DNA of 64,000 bases. Origin: Bacteroides congonensis. GTDB lineage: Bacteria > Bacteroidota > Bacteroidia > Bacteroidales > Bacteroidaceae. A program made the position numbers and the translations under genes. A model generated the notes under the pieces. That model ran no database searches, was not told where the DNA came from, and worked only from the letters and a program-made list of their open reading frames with translations. Shown here piece after piece: positions 29,030 through 36,452 of this stretch (position 1 is the stretch's first letter; each line of letters begins with the position of its first letter). The stretch lies in the NCBI RefSeq assembly GCF_900130125.1, contig NZ_FQXY01000006.1:269080-333079 (forward strand). Direction: 5' to 3'.

Positions 29030-29051
29030 CCCATACCATCTGGCAAAAAAG

Positions 29052-29059
29052 TATATTTG
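29052..29059 (+). promoter_or_regulatory. Bacteroides -7 box for the L,D-transpeptidase gene
   Basis: TATATTTG is a perfect TAnnTTTG match on the plus strand, 88 bp before the ATG at 29148; it lies just after the palindrome. Confidence 0.5.
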
Positions 29060-29147
29060 TTCCATACTTTTTAAACAAAATAAAAGGTTTATTCCTTATA
29101 ATGACGTATATTCGTAAACAGACCATTTAATGCATTGTACTAATAAT

Positions 29148-30176
29148 ATGAATAAAATAGCATCCGGCATACTTATCGCCTCTTGCATCTTCTGCTCCTG
29201 CAATTCGCGTACAGGAGAGGTTTCGTCTGCCGAAATCCAGCCATCGGATTCATTAATACAGGACACGATTACTGAAACCGCCGTTAAACCTGTCGTTAAA
29301 AAGCTGACAGGGGAACAGATACAACTCACCAAAGATTTACTCTATGACAAATATACACTGGATGATACCTATCCTTATAAAGATACTACCCGACAGTTTC
29401 AATGGGATAAAATAAAAGAACGGTTGGCCTTGCTTGAGAATATACAGCTACAACCCACTACATGGGCTATCCTTCAGAACTATAAGAACAGGAACGGGGA
29501 AGCTCCCCTTGTAAGGAGTTTCAAGAGAAATGCTTACGGACGAGTGGCAGACACTCTCGGAGTGGAGCGGTATCAATCTGTCCCACTCTATCTGCTCACT
29601 GACACATTAGTAGCCGAGCGTTACGGTCAGGACGGTGAACTGACCCGTTTTATAGAAGACGGAGAAAAGTTTGTCAAAGCGGAGCCGATATTCACGGGGG
29701 ACGAGTGGATGATTCCCAAGAAATATGTGAAAGTTATCGGAGATACGATTGTATTCAACAAAGCTGTTTTCGTAGACCGGCACAATCAGAATATCACCTC
29801 TCTTGAACGTAGTGGAAAAGGGGAATGGATAGTGCGCAGCATGAATCCCTCCACTACCGGACGCCACCTTCCGCCATATGCGCAGGAAACTCCTTTAGGT
29901 ATGTTTGTATTACAGGAAAAGAAGGCCAAAATGGTATTTCTCAAAGACGGTTCGAAAGAGACAGGCGGTTATGCGCCTTATGCCAGCCGTTTCACGGATG
30001 GAGCCTATATTCATGGAGTACCTGTCAATGCTCCCCGCAAGACGCTGATAGAATACAGTCCGTCATTAGGAACAACTCCACGCTCTCATATGTGTGTACG
30101 AAATGCAACTTCCCACGCCAAATTCATTTATGACTGGGCTCCGGTAAATGAGACTATTGTTTTTGTATTAGAATAA
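29148..30176 (+). CDS. L,D-transpeptidase (YkuD family) lipoprotein
   Basis: The start at 29148 (MNKIASGILIASCIFCSC) gives a short lipoprotein signal; the ATG at 29130 adds six residues. The 342-residue product carries a C-terminal YkuD domain: GMFVLQEKKAKMVFL, IHGVPVNAPR with the first His, and SHMCVRNATSHAKFIYDW with the catalytic Cys. The usual SHGCVR motif has Met in place of Gly. The family forms or edits 3-3 peptidoglycan cross-links or attaches proteins to peptidoglycan in the periplasm. It stands alone. Confidence 0.85.
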   Translation: MNKIASGILIASCIFCSCNSRTGEVSSAEIQPSDSLIQDTITETAVKPVVKKLTGEQIQLTKDLLYDKYTLDDTYPYKDTTRQFQWDKIKERLALLENIQLQPTTWAILQNYKNRNGEAPLVRSFKRNAYGRVADTLGVERYQSVPLYLLTDTLVAERYGQDGELTRFIEDGEKFVKAEPIFTGDEWMIPKKYVKVIGDTIVFNKAVFVDRHNQNITSLERSGKGEWIVRSMNPSTTGRHLPPYAQETPLGMFVLQEKKAKMVFLKDGSKETGGYAPYASRFTDGAYIHGVPVNAPRKTLIEYSPSLGTTPRSHMCVRNATSHAKFIYDWAPVNETIVFVLE

Positions 30177-30381
30177 AATTCAAACAATCAGATTACATAA
30201 AAGAAGTGTTATAATCATTATTATCACCATCTCCACAAAAAAGTTTTCATCGTTTTTGCCCTCATACTCTCATAAATCGTCTCAAAACCTTTATCCATCA
30301 GCATTTCAGCTATGAGAGCACCCTATGAGAGCACCCTGATAGTAAAATTTACCCTCATACCTGCCTACACGTACTTCAAGC

Positions 30382-30497
30382 CATTAATATCTGATGTTCA
30401 AAGTATTAACAGTTATCCCGTCAAGTATTAACACCCTACATCCCAAACATTAATAGTTGAGGAATCAGGTATTAATACATAAGAAACAACATAATAA
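30382..30497. repeat. 22-bp-period array with (C/T)ATTAA cores
   Basis: The hexamers CATTAA, TATTAA, TATTAA, CATTAA, TATTAA and TAATAA start at 30382, 30404, 30426, 30448, 30470 and 30492, each exactly 22 bp apart. The 16 bp between them vary. Confidence 0.7.
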
Positions 30498-30589
30498 TGA
30501 CTGATAAACGATTCGATACTATCTGGAACAACAGATAGAATAATCTGTAGATACAAGATAAAGAATTATATCCTATAAGATGAGTGTCC

Positions 30590-30699
30590 GTTTCCCCATA
30601 GGGAAACGCCAGTTTCCTCGTAGAGATACGACTGTATCCCCGTAGGGAAACGGGCGTTCCCTCGTAGAGATACGAGAGTTTCCATTATTAGAAACGAAA
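30590..30699. repeat. Array of five 18-bp palindrome-like units, 22-bp period
   Basis: Units at 30590, 30612, 30634, 30656 and 30678 are each 18 bp with 4-bp spacers. Examples are GTTTCCCCATAGGGAAAC, GTATCCCCGTAGGGAAAC and GTTCCCTCGTAGAGATAC. The outer bases GT..AC are constant; the half-sites mix between units. Confidence 0.85.
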
Positions 30700-30857
30700 G
30701 GAAACTGCAAACGATTGATAATCAACAATACAGTTTCATATGATGATGATTAAAGATTATAGGTTAGCCATATATTTCCAAAGCGGAGCGGCATTCAGTG
30801 ACTGCATGATTTCATAGTTTTCACCGGAATACCACACCTTTTCCTGTTTTCTATCTT

Positions 30858-31031
30858 TTATTCGTCTATGTCGATACAGGTAATCTCTATCCCCTGTATT
30901 TGTTCCAGGTATTTCTTGGTCGAACTAACCAGTGAACTTCCCATATAGAATAAAAACATCAAGCTGATAATAACCATCAGCGCGCCAATCATTGCAAACC
31001 GGCTGCGTTGTTCTAAAATACTGCTACTCAT
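30858..31031 (-). CDS. Small single-span membrane protein, 57 residues
   Basis: The frame starts with ATG at 31031 and ends with TAA at 30858. The product has a charged N-terminus (MSSSILEQRSRF), one membrane helix (AMIGALMVIISLMFLFYMG) and a soluble tail (STKKYLEQIQGIEITCIDIDE). A purine-rich ribosome site (GGAGAGGAGACAGAGG) directly precedes the ATG, and a perfect -7 box TATCTTTG lies at 31064-31071. It is divergent from hydA, 146 bp away. I do not recognise a family. Confidence 0.75.
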   Translation of the reverse strand: MSSSILEQRSRFAMIGALMVIISLMFLFYMGSSLVSSTKKYLEQIQGIEITCIDIDE

Positions 31032-31063
31032 ACCTCTGTCTCCTCTCCTTTTTTTGTCTACTA

Positions 31064-31071
31064 CAAAGATA
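31064..31071 (-). promoter_or_regulatory. Bacteroides -7 box for the 57-residue membrane protein
   Basis: On the minus strand this is TATCTTTG, a perfect consensus, 32 bp before the start codon at 31031. Confidence 0.65.
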
Positions 31072-31137
31072 ACGCACGGGGGCTACAAAAAAATGACAAG
31101 AATGTTACAAAAGACTTAAATATTGAAATTCTGTTCG

Positions 31138-31145
31138 TATCTTTG
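31138..31145 (+). promoter_or_regulatory. Bacteroides -7 box for the hydA-hydE-hydG-hydF operon
   Basis: TATCTTTG matches TAnnTTTG exactly, 32 bp before the hydA ATG at 31178. The -33 element is weak. Confidence 0.65.
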
Positions 31146-31177
31146 CACCGGCTAACTAACAACCTCTTTATTACAAT

Positions 31178-32647
31178 ATGGCATTTACGAATAATATTAT
31201 GATTGTCCGGCACAAATTGCTGGCTGACCTTGTCAGACTCTGGAAAAACGACCAGTTGGTAGAAAAGATAGACCGACTCCCGATTGAGCTGAGTCCGCGG
31301 AAATCAAAACCGTTGGGACGTTGCTGCATACACAAAGAACGGGCGGTGTGGAGATACAAGACTTTTCCGCTGATGGGACTGGATATGACAGACGAACACG
31401 ATGAAGTGACCCCGCTTTCCGATTACGCACGCATGGCGTTGAGTCGTCCCGAACCGGAAAAGGAGAATATCATGTGCGTCATTGACGAAGCATGTTCTTC
31501 CTGCGTACAAATCAATTATGAAATAACGAACCTTTGCCGTGGCTGTGTAGCCCGCAGTTGCTACATGAACTGTCCGAAGGATGCGATACGTTTCAAGAAA
31601 AACGGTCAGGCCATGATTGACCATGACACATGTATCAGTTGCGGCATTTGTCACAAGAGCTGTCCTTATCATGCTATTGTGTATATTCCTGTGCCTTGCG
31701 AGGAAGCTTGTCCGGTAAAGGCTATCAGTAAAGATGAACATGGCATAGAACATATCGACGAAAGCAAATGTATCTATTGCGGTAAGTGTATGAATGCCTG
31801 TCCGTTCGGTGCTATCTTCGAGATTTCACAGACTTTCGATGTGCTGCAACGGATTCGGAAAGGAGAAAAGATGGTTGCCATCATCGCTCCGTCCATTCTC
31901 GGACAGTTCAAGACTTCCATCGGACAGGTATATGGCGCTTTCAAGGAAATAGGATTCACCGATGTAATCGAGGTGGCCGAAGGCGCCATGGCGACTACCA
32001 GCAACGAAGCCCATGAATTACTGGAGAAACTGGAAGAGGGACAGAGTTTCATGACTACTTCCTGTTGCCCTTCTTATATAGAATTGGTAGAGAAACATAT
32101 TCCGGGTATGAAACCTTATGTATCCACCACCGGTTCACCAATGTATTATGCGGCACGGATTGCCAAAGAGAAACATCCGGACGCAAAAATCGTATTCGTC
32201 GGCCCTTGCGTGGCTAAACGCAAGGAAGTACGCCGCGATGAAGCCGTGGACTACATTCTGACGTTTGAAGAAGTGGGTTCTATCCTCGACGGACTGGATA
32301 TTCAGTTGGAGCAGATGCAGGAGTTTTCCGTATTGCATACTTCCGTTCGCGAAGCACACGGTTTTGCCCAGGCAGGCGGCGTGATGGGAGCGGTCAAGGC
32401 TTATCTGAAAGAGGAAGCGGAGAAAATTAATGCGATACAGGTATCGGACATTAACAAGAAGAATATAGCTCTGCTACGTGCTTGTGCCAAGACAGGAAAA
32501 GCTGCCGGGCAGTTTATTGAAGTGATGGCTTGCGAAGGTGGATGTATCACCGGGCCGAGTACGCACAATGACATTGTTTCAGGACGTCGCCAACTGGCAC
32601 AGGAGCTTCTCAAACGGAAAGAGAGCTATGAAACAATGGATAGATAA
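31178..32647 (+). CDS. hydA: Monomeric [FeFe] hydrogenase, group B-like
   Basis: The 489-residue cytoplasmic enzyme has an N-terminal Cys-rich domain with an unusual CRGCVARSCYMNCP cluster, then two ferredoxin-type [4Fe-4S] motifs (CISCGICHKSCP and CIYCGKCMNACP). The H-cluster domain follows: L1 TTSCCPSY near residue 290, L2 VGPCVAKRKE near 340, and L3 MACEGGCITGP near 447. The L1 motif has Tyr where group A enzymes have Trp. It catalyses reversible H2 formation with ferredoxin-type partners. It is followed by the three maturases HydE, HydG and HydF, which build the H-cluster. Confidence 0.93.
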   Translation: MAFTNNIMIVRHKLLADLVRLWKNDQLVEKIDRLPIELSPRKSKPLGRCCIHKERAVWRYKTFPLMGLDMTDEHDEVTPLSDYARMALSRPEPEKENIMCVIDEACSSCVQINYEITNLCRGCVARSCYMNCPKDAIRFKKNGQAMIDHDTCISCGICHKSCPYHAIVYIPVPCEEACPVKAISKDEHGIEHIDESKCIYCGKCMNACPFGAIFEISQTFDVLQRIRKGEKMVAIIAPSILGQFKTSIGQVYGAFKEIGFTDVIEVAEGAMATTSNEAHELLEKLEEGQSFMTTSCCPSYIELVEKHIPGMKPYVSTTGSPMYYAARIAKEKHPDAKIVFVGPCVAKRKEVRRDEAVDYILTFEEVGSILDGLDIQLEQMQEFSVLHTSVREAHGFAQAGGVMGAVKAYLKEEAEKINAIQVSDINKKNIALLRACAKTGKAAGQFIEVMACEGGCITGPSTHNDIVSGRRQLAQELLKRKESYETMDR

Positions 32648-33674
32648 ATTACGGAAGGAAAGGACACTCCGGCAGGAAGAACTCCGGCAACTGTTGACTG
32701 AATGTGACGCAGAAACCCTGCGAACCATCAACCGGCAGGCACGGGAAGTAAGTCTGCTCCACTTTGGAAACAAGATTTATATCCGTGGCCTGATTGAGGT
32801 CAGCAACTGCTGCCGGAATAACTGTTATTATTGCGGTATCCGAAAAGGAAACCCGAATATCGAACGTTACCGGTTGACCGTGGAAAGTATCCTGGATTGC
32901 TGTAAGCAAGGTTATGACCTGGGATTCCGTACTTTTGTACTGCAAGGCGGGGAAGACCCTGCCTTGACGGACGACCGGATAGAAAAAACAGTCTCCGCCA
33001 TCCGTCAGAATTATCCGGATTGCGCTATCACCCTGTCGCTTGGCGAAAAGCCGCGCGATGTGTATGAACGTTTCTTCCGGGCAGGCGCCAACCGCTATTT
33101 GCTCCGTCACGAAACCTACAACGAACAGCATTACGGGCAACTGCACCCGGCAGAAATGTCCGGCAAACGACGTTTGCAATGCTTGCAGGATTTAAAGGAT
33201 ATCGGTTATCAGACGGGAACAGGAATCATGGTCGGCAGCCCCGGACAAACGGTGGAGCATATCATCGAAGATATCCGGTTTATAGAAAGGCTTCACCCTG
33301 AAATGATTGGCATCGGCCCTTTCCTGCCCCACCATGACACGCCTTTTGCCGGATATCCCGCCGGCACGGTGGAGCAGACCCTTCTTTTATTATCCATCTT
33401 CCGCCTGATGCATCCGACCGCACTGATTCCGGCAACAACGGCTTTGGCCACACTTGCTCCTGATGGCAGGGAACGGGGAATATTGGCAGGAGCGAATGTA
33501 GTCATGCCCAATCTGTCCCCCCGTGAAGAACGGAAGAAATATGAACTATACAATGACAAGGCTTCACTCGGAGCAGAATCCGCCGAAGGACTGGCCACGC
33601 TACAAAAGCAACTGCACGCCATCGGCTACGAGATTTCCACCGAAAGAGGTGACTTTAATACAACAGAATTATGA
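32628..33674 (+). CDS. hydE: [FeFe] hydrogenase maturase HydE (radical SAM)
   Basis: The ATG at 32628 (MKQWIDKLRKERTLRQEEL) gives a 348-residue protein of normal HydE length; the longer frame from 32538 runs inside hydA. It overlaps the hydA stop by 20 bp. The radical SAM motif CX3CX2C is CCRNNCYYCGIRKGN. The TIM-barrel region includes GGEDPALTDDRI and GTGIMVGSPGQT. HydE is part of the pathway that makes the bridging dithiolate and diiron precursor of the H-cluster. Confidence 0.93.
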   Translation: MKQWIDKLRKERTLRQEELRQLLTECDAETLRTINRQAREVSLLHFGNKIYIRGLIEVSNCCRNNCYYCGIRKGNPNIERYRLTVESILDCCKQGYDLGFRTFVLQGGEDPALTDDRIEKTVSAIRQNYPDCAITLSLGEKPRDVYERFFRAGANRYLLRHETYNEQHYGQLHPAEMSGKRRLQCLQDLKDIGYQTGTGIMVGSPGQTVEHIIEDIRFIERLHPEMIGIGPFLPHHDTPFAGYPAGTVEQTLLLLSIFRLMHPTALIPATTALATLAPDGRERGILAGANVVMPNLSPREERKKYELYNDKASLGAESAEGLATLQKQLHAIGYEISTERGDFNTTEL

Positions 33675-35092
33675 TATACCAAGCAGATTCATCAAAAGCG
33701 GAAGAGTTTATCCACCACGAGGAGATTCTGGATACACTGGAATACGCACAAAACAACAAGGATAACCGTGCACTGATTGAACAACTTATTGAAAAAGCTG
33801 CCCTGTGCAAGGGATTGACCCACCGTGAGGCAGCCGTCCTGCTGGAATGTAACCAACCTGACCTGATAGAACGTATCTTTCATCTCGCCAAAGAAATCAA
33901 ACAGAAGTTTTACGGCAACCGCATCGTGATGTTCGCACCGCTTTATTTGTCGAATTATTGCGTAAACGGTTGTATATATTGCCCGTATCATGCCAAGAAC
34001 AAGACTATCGCACGCAAGAAACTGACGCAGGAAGAAATCCGAAGGGAAGTGATTGCCTTACAGGATATGGGACATAAGCGTCTGGCTCTCGAAGCCGGGG
34101 AGCATCCGTCACTGAATCCGATAGAGTATATCCTTGAGTCTATCCGGACAATTTACAGCATCAAGCACAAGAACGGCGCAATCAGGCGGGTAAACGTCAA
34201 CATCGCCGCCACTACGGTAGAGAACTATCGCCGCCTGAAGGAAGCGGGTATCGGCACATATATCTTATTTCAGGAAACCTACCACAAAGAAAACTACGAA
34301 AATCTCCACCCCACCGGCCCGAAAAGCAACTATGCCTATCATACCGAAGCGATGGATCGTGCCATGGAAGGGGGAATTGATGATGTAGGAATAGGCGTTC
34401 TTTTCGGTCTGAATACGTATCGGTATGACTTTACAGGCTTGTTGATGCATGCCGAGCATCTGGAAGCCCGGTTCGGTGTAGGCCCTCATACGATTAGCGT
34501 TCCGCGCATTTGCTCGGCAGATGATATTGACGCGGGAGATTTCCCGGATGCTATCTCCGATGAGATATTCAGCAAGATTGTAGCTGTAATCCGCATTGCG
34601 GTTCCTTATACGGGAATGATTATTTCCACCCGTGAGTCGCAGGAATCCCGGAAGAAAGTGCTCGAACTGGGTATTTCGCAAATCAGTGGCGGTTCACGTA
34701 CCAGTGTGGGCGGATATGCGGAAAAAGAATTGCCTGATAATAATTCCGCCCAGTTCGATGTAAGCGATACACGGACATTGGACGAGGTAGTCAACTGGTT
34801 GCTCGAACTTGGCCATATCCCCAGTTTCTGCACGGCCTGTTATCGGGAAGGAAGAACGGGCGACCGGTTTATGTCTTTAGTCAAATCCGGTCAGATAGCC
34901 AATTGCTGCGCTCCGAATGCCTTAATGACTTTGAAAGAATACCTGGAAGATTATGCTTCGGAAGATACGCGCCGAAATGGTTTGGAACTTATTCTGAATG
35001 AAACGGAACGAATCCCTAACCCTAAAATCAGAGAAATAGCCATCCGGAATCTTAAAGCCATCGCTGAAGGCAAAAGAGACTTCAGGTTTTAG
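33671..35092 (+). CDS. hydG: [FeFe] hydrogenase maturase HydG (radical SAM tyrosine lyase)
   Basis: The 473-residue protein starts 4 bp inside hydE (ATGA overlap). It has the radical SAM motif YCVNGCIYCPYH and, near the C-terminus, CTACYREGRTGDRF followed by ANCCAPNAL, the second cluster site (CX2CX22C) that makes the Fe(CO)(CN) synthon. HydG cleaves tyrosine to supply CO and cyanide ligands for the H-cluster. Confidence 0.95.
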   Translation: MIYQADSSKAEEFIHHEEILDTLEYAQNNKDNRALIEQLIEKAALCKGLTHREAAVLLECNQPDLIERIFHLAKEIKQKFYGNRIVMFAPLYLSNYCVNGCIYCPYHAKNKTIARKKLTQEEIRREVIALQDMGHKRLALEAGEHPSLNPIEYILESIRTIYSIKHKNGAIRRVNVNIAATTVENYRRLKEAGIGTYILFQETYHKENYENLHPTGPKSNYAYHTEAMDRAMEGGIDDVGIGVLFGLNTYRYDFTGLLMHAEHLEARFGVGPHTISVPRICSADDIDAGDFPDAISDEIFSKIVAVIRIAVPYTGMIISTRESQESRKKVLELGISQISGGSRTSVGGYAEKELPDNNSAQFDVSDTRTLDEVVNWLLELGHIPSFCTACYREGRTGDRFMSLVKSGQIANCCAPNALMTLKEYLEDYASEDTRRNGLELILNETERIPNPKIREIAIRNLKAIAEGKRDFRF

Positions 35093-35151
35093 GGCAAGGT
35101 GCCCTGCCAAATTTCCATGCGGATGGAGACTAATTAAAATATAGAAAGAAT

Positions 35152-36366
35152 ATGAGCTTAACAGATACCCCAAATGCCAACAGACTTCATATAGCCCTTT
35201 TCGGTAGACGGAACAGCGGCAAGTCTTCTCTTATCAATGCGCTGACAGGACAGGATACCGCTATCGTCTCGAATACGCCCGGTACAACGACCGACCTTGT
35301 TTCCAAGGCAATGGAAGTTCACGGCATCGGGGCTTGTCTTTTTATGGATACTCCGGGATTCGACGACGAGGGGGAACTTGGAGAAATGCGTATCGCCCGG
35401 ACATTGAAAGCGATTGAAAAGACGGACATTGCCTTGTTGCTTTGTGAAGATGACTCGTTCTCTTGTGAAAACAAAAAAACGGAGCAACCGGAACACGAAA
35501 TATTGAAGCAACTGAAAGAGAAGAATATTCCCGTCATCCTCATACTGAACAAAATTGATATACGTAAAAATATTGATACGTTGGCTGCACGTATTGAACT
35601 GCAATATAACCAGCGCCCGTTGCTTGTCAGCGCGAAAGAAAGAACAGGAATCGAGGAAATCCGACAGGCGATTCTTGAAAAACTTCCTTCGGACTTCGGG
35701 CAGCAAAGTATCACCGGAGCTCTTGTCGCAGAGAATGACCTCGTATTGCTAGTCATGCCGCAGGATATTCAGGCGCCTAAAGGCAGGCTTATCCTGCCTC
35801 AAGTGCAGACTATCCGTGAACTATTGGATAAAAAATGTCTTGTAATGACTTGTACCACCGACAAACTTTCGGAAACCTTGCAAGCTCTCGCCCGCCCGCC
35901 GAAGTTAATCATCACCGATTCGCAAGTCTTTAGAACTGTCTATGAACAGAAACCGGAAGCAAGTAAACTGACTTCTTTCTCGGTTCTCTTTGCCGGATAC
36001 AAGGGGGATATTCATTATTATGTAGAAAGTGCAGCCGCCATTGAAAGCCTGACGGAATCGTCACGCGTACTGATAGCGGAAGCTTGTACGCACGCTCCCC
36101 TTTCCGAAGATATAGGAAGAGTGAAACTTCCGCGTTTATTACGAAAGAGAATCGGTGAGAAACTACAAATTGATATTGTAAGCGGAACGGATTTCCCTCA
36201 GGATTTAACTCCTTATTCTTTGGTTATCCATTGCGGAGCATGTATGTTCAACCGCAAATATGTACTCAGCCGCATCGACCGTGCACGGGAGCAGCATATT
36301 CCCATGACAAATTACGGAGTAGCCATTGCTTATCTCAATGGAATACTAAATCAAATAGAATACTAA
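35152..36366 (+). CDS. hydF: [FeFe] hydrogenase maturation GTPase HydF
   Basis: The 404-residue protein has an N-terminal GTPase domain: the P-loop GRRNSGKSSLINAL, switch region GTTTDLVSKAME, DTPGF and NKID. A dimerisation domain follows, then a C-terminal cluster domain with EACTHAP and HCGACMFNRKYV, the Cys/His ligands of its [4Fe-4S] cluster. HydF is the scaffold that delivers the diiron subcluster to HydA. It lies 59 bp after hydG and closes the operon. Confidence 0.95.
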   Translation: MSLTDTPNANRLHIALFGRRNSGKSSLINALTGQDTAIVSNTPGTTTDLVSKAMEVHGIGACLFMDTPGFDDEGELGEMRIARTLKAIEKTDIALLLCEDDSFSCENKKTEQPEHEILKQLKEKNIPVILILNKIDIRKNIDTLAARIELQYNQRPLLVSAKERTGIEEIRQAILEKLPSDFGQQSITGALVAENDLVLLVMPQDIQAPKGRLILPQVQTIRELLDKKCLVMTCTTDKLSETLQALARPPKLIITDSQVFRTVYEQKPEASKLTSFSVLFAGYKGDIHYYVESAAAIESLTESSRVLIAEACTHAPLSEDIGRVKLPRLLRKRIGEKLQIDIVSGTDFPQDLTPYSLVIHCGACMFNRKYVLSRIDRAREQHIPMTNYGVAIAYLNGILNQIEY

Positions 36367-36405
36367 AAAGGAAGCTATTTAGTTGTATGCTAAAATCAGA
36401 ATCCT

Positions 36406-36413
36406 TACATTTG
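36406..36413 (+). promoter_or_regulatory. Bacteroides -7 box for the S9 peptidase gene
   Basis: TACATTTG is a perfect TAnnTTTG match, 39 bp before the ATG at 36453. Confidence 0.5.
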
Positions 36414-36452
36414 TCCGAATCTATTATTAACCTCTTTATTAATTTACAACAC

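Larger units (their letters stand above)
30177..30857. other. Long intergenic region with periodic repeats
   Basis: About 680 bp with no gene-length frame. It holds a 13-bp tandem duplication (TATGAGAGCACCC at 30311 and 30324), a 22-bp-period TATTAA array, a 22-bp-period palindrome array, and a short minus-strand frame near 30750-30835. Confidence 0.7.

Noticed and set aside
30590..30699. CRISPR array
   Set aside because: Units are 18 bp with 4-bp spacers and the units vary; no cas genes are present. It does not fit any CRISPR type.
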